A DNA stretch of 64,000 nt from Vanilla planifolia (GCA_023846275.1 CM043875.1:2415569-2479568); one strand, 5' to 3'; shown: positions 35,987 to 56,158, counted from the stretch's first letter. Made by a program: numbers and translations. The notes: generated from the sequence alone by a model not told the origin.

Positions 35987-38900
35987 ACAAAGTTTAGATT
36001 TAAGTTATTTTTTTTGGAGAAATAAGATTTAATATTTTAATAATTGAATATTTTAATTTGAGATTCGTATATCAAATCCGAGATACACATAAATTTGATA
36101 TATCACTAATGAAAAATATCTTTTGAGTTATTCGTGATTTTCATATATTTAAATATCATACATTAAGGTGACAAGAAGTATCATATGAGTCATGCTCTCC
36201 AAAGCAAATGTAAGGTTTTTTTCTTTGGTTTTTTGCCTTCTCAATTTTGCTAAATATTTTGTCACAACTTGGCCTTATTTTGTAAATATATTATCTCATT
36301 AAGTTGCTTTATATTAATTAAAATAAGTTTTGCTTTAAAAAAGTATCTCGATATGTTAAAAATAAAATTTTACATATACAACCCAAAATCATCGTATCTA
36401 TAATGAATGAAAGACTATTCATCCTTATACCCACAATCTAAAAAGCTTGCAACAAGTTATTCATTATTTGATAATTCTATTCTTAAGATATTATCTAACA
36501 ACCACTTATTATCTTTTTTATTTATAGGTTTTACAAACCCATTAAACTTAATTTATCCTCAAATTTCATTGTAATATAGAAAGTATAATTCTAATATTAT
36601 AATGTTATAGTCTAACCTTACTATTTCAAGATAATGTGATATAATATATAAAATTGATTCAATAGAGTCTAAGATGTATGGGGTTTAATTTTGTCACATG
36701 TTATGAAAAAACATCACATGCAAAAGGCCAAAAGAACTAAGAAAGAGCTTTATTAAGTTTATTTTTGCTATTGGATTTGATTTGTAATAGATTACTTATG
36801 ATGTCCTTAAAATATAATTATTATGTAAATTTGTAATTATAAGAGAAAATGTATAATTATTCATTGTACTGTCAAGTAAAGTTATGTTTTAATTTTAAAA
36901 CATAATAATGTTATTTTGATATTTTCATAAAAAAATTAAAACTTTGTAAAATTGCATCAAATGTCAAAGCAAATAAGATCAACAAGAACAACTAATTTAA
37001 AAGAATTTGTTGATTCTTGGGTTACAATTTTTAAAGTTCAATTAGATTTATGATAAATTAAGAAAGAGAAAATAATGTATTTGAAGTTAAGCCTGTTTGG
37101 GATCTCTATTGTAGTTATTTGCTTTAGGAAAAGAGAGGAGAAAACTCAAGGAGTTCTAGAGATAGAAAAAGAGAAGATGGTTGGAGCAAAGAAAAGGGGA
37201 ATAAAGAAAGGAAGAGTTGTAGAGAACAACATTAGAAGGAAGAAATTATCGCAATAAATAAAGTGTGGAAAATGTGTGTTGGCATGGGTTTTAACTTTTT
37301 GAGCACCATCTGAGTGGTATCTTTGATACCTAAAAGATTTTATGGAATGTTAGTGTTGCAACTTTTGGAGGTTGGATCAAAATCAAGTAAAAAAAACTAC
37401 ACTTTGATTTCAGAGAGTTGTACCATTGGAGTTAATATACAATACATTGGCATGTAGTGTATCATTCATTAACATTAAAAATGAAGAAATCTAATATTCC
37501 CAATAAAATTGAACGATAAGAAAACAAAGAAAAAGCCATATGATCAATTCAGGAAATTAGATTATGGGATTCATAAGAAAATCACATAGTATGTCAATAT
37601 TATTTAAGATAATATGATAAAGGTAAGAAAAATTTGATAGAAGATGACAATTTGATTAGTTATGAGCTAGTTTTGTAAGGTCAATGTAGGATACATTACA
37701 TATAACGTTTTGAATGTTATAAATAGTATATGGTGCATTACATGTAACAAAAGTTTGGGAAAGGAATTAGACAATTTGTTAGGTATAAAGAAAAACATTA
37801 ATATACAATACAATCTCCTCATCCTATAATATACTGTGAAAGTAAAATGGGTTTAATATGATAGAATGCATAAAAGATAAAAAATAATAAAATATTAATA
37901 TTAAATAATTACATTTGATTTGTGATAGCATTAAAAGATAAAAAAAAAATCTTAGAACGAAGCTCATTCTTAAAAACTTTAATTTAAGAGATTTGAAAAG
38001 AAATTGGCCAAGTGACAAATGCAAATTAGAGGGAAAAAATTCTTCAACATTATGACAACTAAGACTTGAAATAAAGATATAAATCATTGTGAGATCATTG
38101 CTATAATTTAAGAAGAAAATATACTTGTACATAATATATATGATTTGATGTGATATGTAATATTAGGTTGAAAGTCTTAAATGATATATAAAAATAAATA
38201 TATTTTTATTTTTTTATCATAATAATACATTATTTGTTATATATTTTGATTAGCTATATAATAAATATATACTATGTCATATGTGTTAAAAGATAAAATA
38301 GATGATTGATAAAGGTTGATAATAAAGTAATATAACATGAGCAAAATATTAAGCTTTAGTAATAGTTTTCAAAAGTGAACTGGCTATCTAGAATAATATT
38401 TCTTTAAAAATAAATATTTTGCTATCTATATTAATATTAATTCGAAACTATAACCACTACTTAGAATAATATTTTTCAAGAGTATTACCAATGGAATATC
38501 ATTGGATAAAACAAGAATAAATGTTTAAGATACTCCAAAAAAAGAAGGGATAAAATTTAATATAATTTTTAAAGATAAAATTAAGATTTAAATGAATTAA
38601 AAAATAACATGACTTTTATTGTTTTATATTATTATTAATGTAGAATATACATGCTATTATCTAACAATTGTTTGTTTTATATTATGTTACAAGATTTTTC
38701 TACTCAGTTATGTCAATTGATTTATGCAAATTTTAACCTAACATTTTAGGTAAAAAAAAGACATCTCATAAGATTATTATGATGAAATGAGAGCTAACAC
38801 ATAATAATTCAAAAAATGTTATAATTATTATTAAATGTGTGATTTTTATGTTCATTTTATTTGAGTAAAGATGATATGTAAATTATTTATTAACATTATT

Positions 38901-39439
38901 ATAGTATATATGTATTTTAAAGAGAAATATGAAAATTTTATACTTCTACTTAATTATAAAAGATGTTTTTACTATTTAATTTAAAAATGATAGAAGTTGG
39001 TTTTCATTACAAGTTCTATAAAAGCAAATAATTATTTTTATAAGTTTTCAAATTTTTAAAAGAAAAGATAAAAAAATAAATATTGTGGCAGTAAAATGTT
39101 GCAATGATGATGAGGAGTGGGTTGCCACTTTTATCTCATGCTCATCTCTTCAAATATTCCTTCTAAACTCTTAAAAATATTTTTTTTTCTTCTCCTTTTG
39201 ACTCCTACACCCTTGGTTGAAGCTACAATGCTTAGATTTCTTCTAAAGTTTTTTTCCCAAGTTTGGCCCCACTCACTTTTATATACTCAAAGTCTACTTG
39301 CATTCCTAACCCTTAATTTCCTTCTAATAGTTTTGTCATTTCAGTCTTTCCTCACTTTCTTTTCTTCTTAACTCTAATGGTTTTTCAATTATTGGATTTT
39401 ATTCCACAATGATTAAATCATTCACTGTTTCAGTATTAA

Positions 39440-39850
39440 AAACTTTTTTATTTTATAAAGTCGTATTGTATGATTCTTTTATTTTGTATCATACGATACT
39501 TAATATTTATCTTCATCCATACTTAATTGCATTTATCATGCTTATAAAATTAAGTTAGTCATACTTGTATGATCTATTCTAACTTATCTAATTCAGGCAT
39601 CTTCATTACATCTTATTATATGTTATACATATATGATATAAATATCTAAATCTTCCCTCATAAAATGTACTCTTAAACAAATGATCATACTCCCCATATA
39701 ATCTGTTTTAGCATATTTTCAATCATTCACCTTTTTATCGTACTATTCAATGTCCTTATTCGTGTTGTACGATAGTCTTTACTAAATCTTATTTTTTATT
39801 TATCTTTCTGGTCGTATAATAATATCCAATATATTGTTTGTATAATATTT
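39440..39850. repeat. Cluster of TTGTACGATA-like near-palindromic motifs
   Basis: Motifs such as GTCGTATTGTATGATT, GTATCATACGATAC, CATACTTGTATGATC and GTTGTACGATAGTC recur at irregular spacing of roughly 35-60 bases. A similar cluster lies at 58.56-59.16 kb. They look like a degenerate repeat family of unknown class. Confidence 0.4.
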
Positions 39851-41161
39851 TAAATAGAAATTAACAAATTCTTAAAAAAATTTAAAATTTTCAAATAAAA
39901 ATATTTTCATAAAATTTAGAATGTTACATCTATTCATCATTATACCTCTCTATTTTAAAGCATATTATGAGCTAATACTTATTTAGTGATTTCATTCCAA
40001 GAACATCATCTAGTAATTACTCAATGTCATAGTTTTATTTTAGTGTTATGGGTTGTGGGATGACTAACAAGTGATGATACTTAGCCATATGGTAATAAAA
40101 TCATGATATTATAATATGAAAGCTGTACCTCTTATAATATGATATAGTTTTAGAGTGAATCAAACAAAAACTAATAGTCATACCACCATAAACCAAAAGG
40201 ATATACAATGCTTATGAGAAAACATCCTACAGGTGGAATCATCAGACATATGTAAACTCATGTAATATGAGATTGGTGCGTATTTATATTTAATTTCATC
40301 TTAATCATTTTTTAAATACATATATAAATTATTTTCACTCAATTATTGAGGGGGAATCTCACATGAAAAAACTCTCTTACAATTTTTGATTTATTGAAAA
40401 CAATATTTCATGATACGTTTTCTTTTCTAGAGCACTACTATTCTAACAAGGTTTGATATTATTATTTCTTAATAAATAACGAAGCACTTCTACTTTTTTG
40501 TGGTGATTGTTTTTCTTAAGTGTATCTGAGGTTATCAATTGGCATGCATTATTTATATATTTTATCGTTCCTCTATCGAACCATGCAATGACTCTAATAC
40601 TCATTTGTGTCTATTTTGGGGTCAACAATAAAGAAGTCTTGTTTTGTAAAGATTGAAGATTTCTTCGATATAAAAGTCAGTCTTTTGTGCCTTGACTTCC
40701 AATGCCACTTAAAAACATTATCATTTAAAGCATTGATTCTCATTTTAGGTGACTTGGCTCATTCAACATGTCACACTCAAATTTTAAAAGATTATACAAT
40801 TAAATATTTATATAATTATCATAATTTTATTTACTTTTTATCCCAAATATTAATATAATATCTATGCAATAACCTTATTTCTAACATCACTATATACTTT
40901 GCTAGCCATTGTCACGATACATTTTAATATTTTTAATGTTATTTTTTCTATTTAATGTATTTAGAAAAAGAACTATGTTTTATTTGTGAATAACTTTAAA
41001 AGTATTCTTTAAAAATTTTAAAAAAAATATGAGAAAACAGATAAAATTTTAATTAAAACATAATGAGTATAAAATCATCCCGAAGCTGGAGAAGGAAGAA
41101 GAAGAAGAGAGCCTAAACAGGTGGAAACAGGGATCGTCTTATTTCGTTCCTTCTCTTCGCC

Positions 41162-43180
41162 ATGCTGCCTCTTTCCCCTCTCTTCCCAATAATCTTCCTC
41201 CTTGTCTTCCCTTCGACGGTGAAGAGCGTCTCCGATGTTAAGCTCGACAGAATAAATCGGCACTTGGGTAAGATCAACAAACCGGCCATGATATCCATAG
41301 AGGTAAGCTTCATACTGGATCAAGAATCAAACCCACGCTCTCCTCAGTTGTCAATTACTTCTCACGACGAATGCACGCAGAGCCCCGACGGCGACACCAT
41401 CGACTGCGTCCATCATCGCCGGCAACCCGCCTTCGACCACCCCCTTCTCAAGAACCATCAACTCCAACGATTCCCAGATGAGCTTCCTGCAAATGCCGGC
41501 AGGTGGAGAGTTCGGAATTCCACGGCGCCGAGGAGGGCATGGCAGACCTGGCATCACGTCGGCCACTGCCCGGCAGGGACAATCCCGATCCGTCGCACCT
41601 CCGTCGCCGACATCCTCCGTGCCGAGTCCCTGTACCATTACGGCAGGAAGCCACGGCGGTATCCTTCCGCCCCCACCAACGCCTCTGCCGCACCGGCCAT
41701 CTTCAGAGGCAACGGCCACGAGGTAGGAAGAAGCGCAGTCACTCGTTGAAGTAATTAACGAATAGATGTTTCGTAATTAATTGCAGCTTGGGTGTTTGGG
41801 AGTCCTTAAAGCTAAAAAAAGGTGTGGAAAATATCATTGCTTTCATCTCTTTGTGAGCAAATCAATAAAGATGAATCCTTGGGACGTTGGAGAAGTCCAC
41901 CGGAAATCTAAAAATTATTAGAACTTGAAGACGATCTTACTCTTGACTTAAAAATCGCAATTTTTTAGTTGCAGTTGGCAAACACAACGTTAGGGCTTCC
42001 GTAGAAAATTAGATAAATAAAAAGATTCCATTTTTAAAAAGGCAATTTTTATGAGAAGAACTGCATGAGCATGGTGCAGTATGCAGTAGCATACACGGAA
42101 ACAGGGGAAGGATTTTATGGAGCGAAGGCAACGATCAACGTTTGGGATCCATACATCCAAGTGGCGAATGAGTTCAGCTTATCTCAAATTTGGGTCGTAT
42201 CGGGTTCTTACGACCAGTCCGACCTGAATACCATTGAAGCAGGTTGGCAGGTACTTCACTTTTTTATGCTCTTTCTTCTTCAAAAATAAAACTTTTTAAA
42301 AGTTTATTATATCACTCTAAACCACAACTGCTAACAATTTGTATCACATCCATCTTTCAATCGTTTATGTTCTATCTTTCAATAAGAAAAAAGAAATCTT
42401 TGAGAGACGTAAGCTGACAAACATAAACTTTCTCTCGTCAGGTAAGTCCCGAGATTTATGGGGACACCAGTCCCCGGCTGTTCATCTACTGGACGGTGAG
42501 ATCAGATCTATCCCTATTCCTTGCTTCGCCTTGGCTTTCATGGTCTTTACTTTTGCTCGTGTTGTTTACAGAGAGATGCCTACCAAGCAACGGGATGCTA
42601 CAATCTTCTCTGCTCCGGATTTATACAAACTAACAGCGAGGTCGTCATCGGAGGATCCATATCTCCCGTTTCCTCCATCGGCGGCGAGCAGATCGACATC
42701 ACCATTCTCATCTGGAAGGTACTGTCTGTAGAAAAAGGAAAAAAAAAAAAAAATTCTAGTTTTTCCTTGTTTTGGTCACCGAACGCTTCGAATGGTTTTC
42801 AGGACCCGAAGCAGGGGAACTGGTGGTTGAAGTTTGGGGATGACATGCCGGTTGGCTACTGGCCGGCGGAGCTGTTCACTCACCTAGCCAACGGAGCGAC
42901 GAAGGTGCAGTGGGGCGGCGAGATCATCGACAGCCGCCCAAACGGGAGGCACACCTCGACCCAGATGGGCTCCGGCCTGTTCGCCGAGGAGGGGTTTGCT
43001 CGTTCCAGCTACTTCGACAACCTGGAGGTGGTGGACGCCACCAACAGCCTCAGCCCCGTGCTGTCGGTCTACACCCAGTCGGATAACTCCCATTGCTACG
43101 ACATCAAGAGCTCCTCCAGGTCCGACGGGGGAACCTACTTCTACTACGGCGGGCCGGGGAACAACCCCTACTGCCCGTAG
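41162..43180 (+). CDS. Neprosin-domain (DUF239) secreted protein
   Basis: Six exons join in phase: 41162-41302, 41381-41722, 42080-42250, 42442-42495, 42572-42718 and 42803-43180, giving 410 residues. The N-terminus is a hydrophobic signal peptide (MLPLSPLFPIIFLLVFPST). A propeptide-like domain follows, with SPDGDTIDCVHHRRQPAFDH, and then the neprosin domain from GHEYAVAYTETGEGFYGAKA to the C-terminal GTYFYYGGPGNNPYCP. Conserved family blocks are visible: INVWDPYIQ, EAGWQVSPEIYGD, YQATGCYNLLCSGFIQ, GGSISPVSS, WGGEII and TQMGSG. In neprosin from pitcher plants two glutamates in such blocks are catalytic, making it a glutamic peptidase that cuts after proline; the Glu of EAGW and of GGE here are the likely counterparts, so activity is plausible. 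Most plant family members have no known function. Exons 5 and 6 are markedly GC-rich against the AT-rich flanks. Confidence 0.92.
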
Positions 43181-46080
<2,900 letters not shown>

Positions 46081-46081
46081 A

Positions 46082-46090
46082 AAACCCTAA
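46082..46090 (+). promoter_or_regulatory. Telo-box in the RPL23 promoter
   Basis: AAACCCTAA lies 91-99 bases upstream of the RPL23 start codon. Telo-boxes of this form are a known feature of plant ribosomal-protein and translation-factor promoters, where they act with other elements to raise expression in dividing cells. A CTATAAG sequence follows at about 46108. Confidence 0.7.
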
Positions 46091-46160
46091 CCAGCCTTTC
46101 GATGCTCTATAAGAGGCGCGCAAACCCTCCCTGCAGTTCGCCATCTCCTGGTAAACTTAG

Positions 46161-49785
<3,625 letters not shown>

Positions 49786-51400
49786 TTCTTGGCCTTTGAT
49801 CAATCTTTCAATGAAAACAAAGCTTTTCTGTTGGCTTCATAAGAGGTTTTGAGGTGACTTCTAAATCACATTTGAGATGTTGCTGTGGTTCTTCTGCTAT
49901 TTGGTTGTGTTTGAACATTTTTCTTATGAACAACAATTGTGTCGTGTTAAGATTACATCTTGCTCAGGTAAAACGATGATGTTAGATTAGTTGTTTTCTT
50001 GGTTTCATTGTTTTGTGTTTGATTTTATTTGGGTTTTAAAAAATTAAATGTAATTTTGTTTTTTGTGTGAATTATTAACCTATTTTATGAATATTTAAGT
50101 TATATTAATGTCTTCTACATGTTGATTATTGAGATTTTAAAGTTTTATTTAGAGCTTTAAATTTTAATTAAAATAATTGGATGCTTTTGAATTAACAATT
50201 ATCGAGAATAATATATTTTTTTCTTAAGAACGATGACAAGATGAATAAACAAATCACTGTGTTTCACTTGGTAGGAAATTATAATTTAAAAAATGATAAA
50301 TAAATTTACATTTGAAATGCTTGGCTTTTGCCTTTCACAACGGGTTCTACTCACCGCCAATCTCTAGCTTGGTTAGGTTTTAGAAGGATGCATTATATAT
50401 CTCTATTATATCGTAATACATTAAAAAATGTTTGAATTTTTTTATCATTTTTTTAAAATTTTAAATCAATTATGGTTAAATTGTCACAATACTTCCCAAA
50501 TATTGTTCTAAATTTTATTTGATTTTCTATTTAGAAAAAAATTAATTCTTTTTGTTAAAAATAAATAAAAAGGATGTTCATCAATCTTTTTAGACAAGGA
50601 AAGGTCTATCTTTTTATAAGTATAAAAGTTCAAAAAAGAGGGCTTTTGGTGTAGTAAAAAATAGTGTTTAAGGAACGAAGAGGGGTTCTCCTAATTGGTC
50701 TTAGATAGGATGGTTGGTGTCTGTTTCTAGCTAAGATAAGCCATAAGGAGACTTGGTTTTAATCGAACGATATTGAGATCATGTTGATGAAGGTCTAACC
50801 AAATGTCATATGAGCAATAGACAAATGAGTTTTGTTCACGTAAGCACCATGTCATAAGACATGAGAGGAAGACAAGAATATGTAAGCTAATAGAAAGTTC
50901 AAAGCTTTAATTGATTTAAAAGAGTAATATATTATGAGCTATAATTAGTTGGCATCATGACAACTTTTTGAAATTATTTTAAGCATTTATTTAAGTGCAA
51001 CACAAGTGGATCATAAAAATAATTTGTGAATATAAATACTTAATAATTGATCATTTGTAGATGAATTGAATATTTCAATGTTATCTATATCTTAATCTTA
51101 TTAATTTTTTTTTATCTTTTGATAACGACTTTAATTGAAAAGATATTTTAAAAAGAAGACTTACAAAAAGAGGTATCATCGAACAAAATATTCCTTAAAA
51201 TGATTTTGTTTGATAGAAACACTCGAAAATGTCTCATCAAACTAAACAGAGTCGTAAAATATTTCTTAACAATCACAACATATTATGAAAACAACAACTA
51301 GCTTAGATCATTAAGAGGAAGAAGCCACAACATGGGCACCCTCAACTTGACAAAGAGCAAAATTGTATTGAAGATGTTTTGAAATCAAACAACTGTAGCC
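49786..51400. other. RPL23 3' UTR and intergenic DNA
   Basis: About 200 bases after the RPL23 stop look like 3' UTR. Beyond about 50.0 kb the sequence is AT-rich with no open frame or element that I recognise, up to the promoter of the phosphatase gene. Confidence 0.45.
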
Positions 51401-51412
51401 CTCACATGATGT

Positions 51413-51418
51413 TATATA
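51413..51418 (+). promoter_or_regulatory. Likely TATA box of the acid phosphatase gene
   Basis: TATATA within GTTATATAAC lies about 150 bases before the first ATG (51566), a normal distance for a plant TATA box plus a 5' UTR of about 120 bases. No other elements are clear. Confidence 0.4.
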
Positions 51419-51565
51419 ACAATTGGATAACAACAAACCAACCTGTCTCAACTCGCTGGATTTATGCTAAATATTGAAGTCAAGCAACCCATGTGCCATC
51501 TTTTAAAAAGCTCAACTGGTCTTGTCTTCCACCTCAGGCAAAATACTTAAAAAAGATAGCACAAC

Positions 51566-52992
51566 ATGGATGGGAATTCCATAGCAATGGCAGAAACAAG
51601 AGCTCTGTGGTGCCTATGGCTTCTCAGCCTTTCTGCAGCAGCTTCTCAGGTCATGGGTGCTTCAGACTCCTCCTCTTCTTCCTGGAGCAGCATCTTCCAG
51701 GTTGTGGGTAAGTCATGGAGCAGCAGCGGGGAGGAGAATTTGGAGACAGGAAGGGAGATGACCCTCAAGAACTACTGCGAGAGCTGGAGGCTCAACGTGG
51801 AGATCCACAACATAAGGGACTTTTATGCCGTCCCTGATGAGTGCAGCAACTTTGTGGGGAAGTACATGTCTTCTGCACAGTTCAAGTCCGACGTCCACCG
51901 TACCGTCGACGAGGCCTCCCTCTTCCTCACCAACTCCTTCTCCCTCGCCGGCGATGGCCTCGACGCCTGGGTCTTCGACCTTGATGACACCCTCCTCTCC
52001 ACCGAACCATTCTACAAGCAGCATCATTTTGGGTATGTTGGTGTTGCACTGCTGATATCTCATACATAAGGATCAACCAAACTGCTCAACTGATATGATT
52101 ATTTCCTCAAATTATACAGAGATCTATTCTTGTAGATCTATTTGATTGATATTAGAATAGCATACAATGATCTATGTAAACATATTATAGCATCATGTTT
52201 TGTTTTATTGACCAAACAAATCTCCTTTTCTCTTCTACATGATGGTTAAAAGTTATGTCTCTTGTATCAAAAAGTACTCTCTTTTCTCAACTTTTGTATC
52301 TTTTTCTTCATTTTTTTTCTCCAACAAGAAGCTTTCTTGGTGAACAATGGTACATTTTCATAAAAAAATCACATTAAAATCATCAATTAATGCTACTGAT
52401 CACTTATATTTGTTGTATGGTTAATAAACCATTCAAGCTTATGATATGATTTGAACTTAACATAGTTACATTGTTATCTTTCAATTGTTCAAACATAAAC
52501 TTCAACATATTTAGCTCAATGTGCTTGTCTGGCAAACAACATTACACCCAAGACATGCTTCAGATGCATCCTAACAAAAGCACATGAAGGGCTGCTGTTG
52601 GGTGCAGGGGCGATGCGGCCAACCGGACGTCGCTGGAGGAGTGGATGGCGAAGAGCAAAGCTCCGGCAGTCACCGATATGGTCGAATTCTTCCATAAGCT
52701 CAGATCCCGGGGGATCGCAGTCTTTGTCGTGTCGTGGCGGCCGGAGCACCTCCGTTCTGCCACCGTCGACAACCTCATCAAGGAGGGATACCATGGGTGG
52801 ACGCAGCTCATCCTGAGATGTGAAGAGGAGCACCATGGCAGCGTTCAGAAGTATAATTCAGAGCAGAGGAAGCAACTGGTGGGCAGAGGTTATCGCTTGT
52901 GGGGTATTATTAGTTCTCAATGGAGCAGCATCACAGGAACTCCAAAGCCCAGAAGAGCTTTTAAAGTACCAAATCCAATGTATTACCTGTAA
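51566..52992 (+). CDS. HAD class IIIB acid phosphatase / vegetative storage protein-like
   Basis: Two exons, 51566-52032 and 52608-52992, join in phase (283 residues). A hydrophobic N-terminus (LWCLWLLSLSAAAS) is a signal peptide; either ATG 51566 or the in-frame ATG 51587 (MAETRALW) would serve, the latter giving a more typical leader. Family blocks follow: YCESWRLNVEIHN, YVxxYM-like KYMSSAQFKSDV, HAD motif I WVFDLDDTLLS, SLEEWMAKSKAPAV, the motif II region VFVVSWRPEHLRSATVDNLI, EGYHGWTQLILR and the C-terminus FKVPNPMYYL. Relatives are secreted or vacuolar acid phosphatases and storage proteins. The nucleophile DxDxT is intact, but the block usually reading GDQWS is SSQWSS here, so an acidic residue expected to bind magnesium is missing. 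Activity may be weak or absent. Exons are GC-rich. It converges with the adenylate kinase gene, with 344 bases between stop codons. Confidence 0.9.
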
Positions 52993-53172
52993 TGTTGTGG
53001 GTTATTTGTAATGCAGACATGTCTTGCAGGAATAAACAAGCCCAAGTTGTTGAAACATGTTCACATGAAGCTCTTGAAATTTTGTTACATGTTGCCAAAG
53101 TTCAAAACTGGAGCATTTTAACATCAAAAGAACAAAAAACAATAACACAATTGATTATGACATATGTGAAGT

Positions 53173-53205
53173 AGAAGAGGAAGAAGAAGAAGAAGAAGAA
53201 GAAAA
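53173..53205. repeat. (GAA)n microsatellite
   Basis: About nine GAA/AAG units between the convergent phosphatase and adenylate kinase genes. Confidence 0.85.
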
Positions 53206-53336
53206 AAGGACTAAACCTATGCGATTAAAAGGCCAAACTTGTGTAAGCTTTTAACCAATTGAAGAATTCTAAACAATAAGTTAATTCTTTAGAGGACTTT
53301 ATTTAAGAATAAATGACATTCCAGGAGCATTTCTTG

Positions 53337-56158
53337 TCAAGCAGCTGCAGATTGCTTGTCCTCATAGTCATCAAGGTTGAGAGCATGAAGCAGCTTGGGC
53401 CAGGACTCTGGAATGCCACCAGGTAAATCAAATTCCAGCAGCTTGCCACGGCTACGATAAAATTCTTCGACCGGTTGGCTCTGCAAAACCAATAAATGAT
53501 CATAGTTAGTATACACCTTAGTCATCTGGTTCATGGTTATGGAAGATGAGTGAAAAAGGAACATTTAAGGAGCTGTTAATGAGAAGTTGCTATTTGAAAA
53601 TATTGTTAGATGGAAGCTCATAAGCATTTTTAAGCTCTTCAATGGGAAAAAAGATTATAGTTATTCTTGAAATTATAATATCTAAATACCATTTGTCACA
53701 GTTATACCAAACTATTTTGTCAAAAAAACAGACGTTTGGTTATATGCTTATGGAAGATGAATGTCAGCGTTAAGCAAACATGAAAAACTATTGATAAGAA
53801 GTTGCTTATGGAAAAATATTGTTAGAAGTAAATAAATAAGCATTTTGGTAGTTAATACCAATTGTAACAATTATAGCGAACTATTTTGTCAAAAAAATGT
53901 TGACATGAAATCAAAACAATCATCCTACAAGGGATATGTTTATTTCGTAGTTCATTTACATGGTCATATATGGAACTAGAATGAATGTCATCCAAGTGCT
54001 AACTCAGTAAGAGTCATGCACATATATGTATCTATCTATCTATCTATTTATCTATCCTTGAAAAATATATGCAAAATGCATGACACTATTACAAAATGCA
54101 AAGATGCAACTGTTTTGGTTAAATGGTTACTGATTGAAAAGGAACTTTTGAAAAAGTATTTTAAAATAAGCTTTTGAAAAAGATCTGTTACGTAAGTGCA
54201 ACAAAAAAATTAAGAAAATTGTTCAATGAACTTGCGATACTTCTGAGATGAGACTAAATTGAAGGACAGAAGAAAAATAAAAGGCTTTGTAAAGGATGAA
54301 GTTGTTCATTACCATGTCAGTGTACACACGCAACCTCTCCTTCACAACCTCCTCAGTGTCATCAGCTCTAGTAATAAGCTTTGATGCACACTGAGGAGGA
54401 GGAAGCAGTGGAGGCATGGTTATTCCAGGTTTTCCATTTTCACCCTTCATATTAATGGAAGCGACATTGAAATTTCCACCACACTGGCTGCAAATCCTCC
54501 TTCCCAGGCACTTTTCAACCAAGACTTCTTCTCTTAGCTTTAGATTGATGACAAGATCAATACATGTTACTCCCTCAAGGATTTCCTATTGAGTACAGCA
54601 ACGCATGTAAGGGGAAAATAGAGATGGAAGTCACCAGAAAATAGACTTAAAAACATAAATTACTCCACTTAAGGGTATTAAGGCAAAATTTGTTTAAGCT
54701 ATTATCTATTTTACTTCCTTTAAAACTGGTATAGCTTTTAGTTTGCACAAGAAATGCATAATCGAACATCTAATAATCATTGTACATTATCAAAATAACA
54801 TTTGAACAAAGAGTAATACAACTCTTAAGCAATTCATTTATCTTTGGGAATGCGGTTGTAACATTATTTCAGAGAGCATAATAAAACACAGCTTACGAAA
54901 TAGAACAGAAGATTACAAACTTTATCACCGAAGTGGGCAATTGTGCAATGCATCTTTTAAGAAAAAGGTCATTTTTTCCTAATGCAATTTATATAAAAGC
55001 AGCTGTAGTGTAGCACGATCAGAAAAGTACTTAGATGACAAGCTTGTCATGCAACTTAAAGTGAAAAGAGGAATTGAAGAAAGCTTTATATTGTATTTTC
55101 GATAGAGCCTACAGATCCATGCCCTTCGAAGATTTGGTCAGTAATGCTTGCAATGAAACTATTACTCTCTTGTGAATTTGCAAACTTCGATTTGTCCGCA
55201 ATAATATGAATTAAATGTAACAAAAACAAATTTGAAAACCAGTATTATTTAGTGAAAACAAAGGATATAGCAGATCAAAAGATAAAATTCAACTCCTTCA
55301 GAGACAAAACATCATCTATAAATGTTCAATAGACAACCAACTAATAGCAGATTAGCCGAAATATCAATGATTTAAGTTGTGCCGGTTACTGTTTCAAAGC
55401 ATTGGCTACAGAACCTAAATTCAACTTAAGGAGGTTCACAAACGTCAATAAGTTATTAGAACAAGAAGGTCTCAAATCTATGAACCATTCCACAAAAAGT
55501 AAACACATTACATATTGACAACATTTCCACCTATTAACAAGCAGCCATATGATTTAGCATGAAAAGGAATTTGGCAACAAGCACAGAATGCTGAGTCTGC
55601 AGATTAGCTGATAGAATCATCAAAGAACAAAAGGCTCAATCAATAAATCAACTTATTCTCCAAAGATGGGTGAACAGAGCTAAACAAAGAACGTCCGTCA
55701 TATCATGTCTAACTTAAATTCAAATTAAGGTCTACTTTGTTAAGAAGAGTGTCCAAATCTTTTCTTACAAATGCTTTCAAATAAAAACCAAATGACCGAA
55801 GGTGCCTTGTTTATGTTCAACTGTCCAAATACAGGCTTCAGTATTTTTTTAAGTAAAGGTTAACCACAAGTTAAAAAGGCAACCAGAGTTGTTGGACAAA
55901 AGCCCAAGCCAACAAACCAAGCCAAGTTATAACAAAGCTAATATGTGCTTTATTTATTTTAACTACGTCTAAAGCCGAGTTACTAAAATGTGCTTTACCA
56001 AGGAAACGATTGCTTACAGCTTGTCTTATTGTCCTCGGGAAACCATCAAGAATGAATCCAGATTCACCCTTAGATCCTCCATTTTCCAGACGTTTTGACA
56101 ATAGGTCTATAATAACTTCATCAGGTACCAATTTTCCTTGGTTGACAATGGCAGCAAG
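53337..56158 (-). CDS. ADK1: Adenylate kinase, chloroplast type (C-terminal three exons; 5' part not in window)
   Basis: Three exons join in phase on the minus strand: 56158-56018, 54585-54313 and 53480-53337 (185 codons). They encode LAAIVNQGKLVPDEVIIDLL, then GFILDGFPRTIRQA (the AMP-binding and core motif), EILEGVTCIDLVINLKLREE, a LID-type segment LGRRICSQCGGNFNVA, LPPPQCASKLITRADDTEEV, and the end EFDLPGGIPESWPKLLHALN with LDDYEDKQSAAA. The last block and the SQPVEEFYRSRGKLLEF segment match plastid adenylate kinase of the Arabidopsis ADK1 type. The enzyme converts ATP plus AMP to two ADP. The transit peptide and P-loop (GCPGVGKGT-type) exons were not found between 56.16 and 64.0 kb, so they probably lie further right, implying an intron over 7.8 kb, or the gene is truncated. 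The symbol is assigned by resemblance. Confidence 0.88.
54029..54052. repeat. (CTAT)n microsatellite
   Basis: About six CTAT units within the last intron of the adenylate kinase gene. Confidence 0.85.

Larger units (their letters stand above)
35640..41090. other. Long AT-rich intergenic region
   Basis: Over 5 kb of A/T-rich sequence with no recognisable protein. It includes an (AT)n run at about 35961-35986 and, at about 39.44-39.85 kb, a cluster of short near-palindromic motifs of the TTGTACGATA type. Open frames at about 37.1 and 39.1 kb have no domain or family resemblance and are not called. Confidence 0.45.

Noticed and set aside
37075-37257. 60-codon Lys-rich frame
   Set aside because: No family resemblance, no promoter or splice context; composition matches the AG-rich DNA itself.
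39117-39371. 84-codon hydrophobic frame
   Set aside because: Its Phe/Leu bias follows from the T-rich strand; no signal or domain logic.
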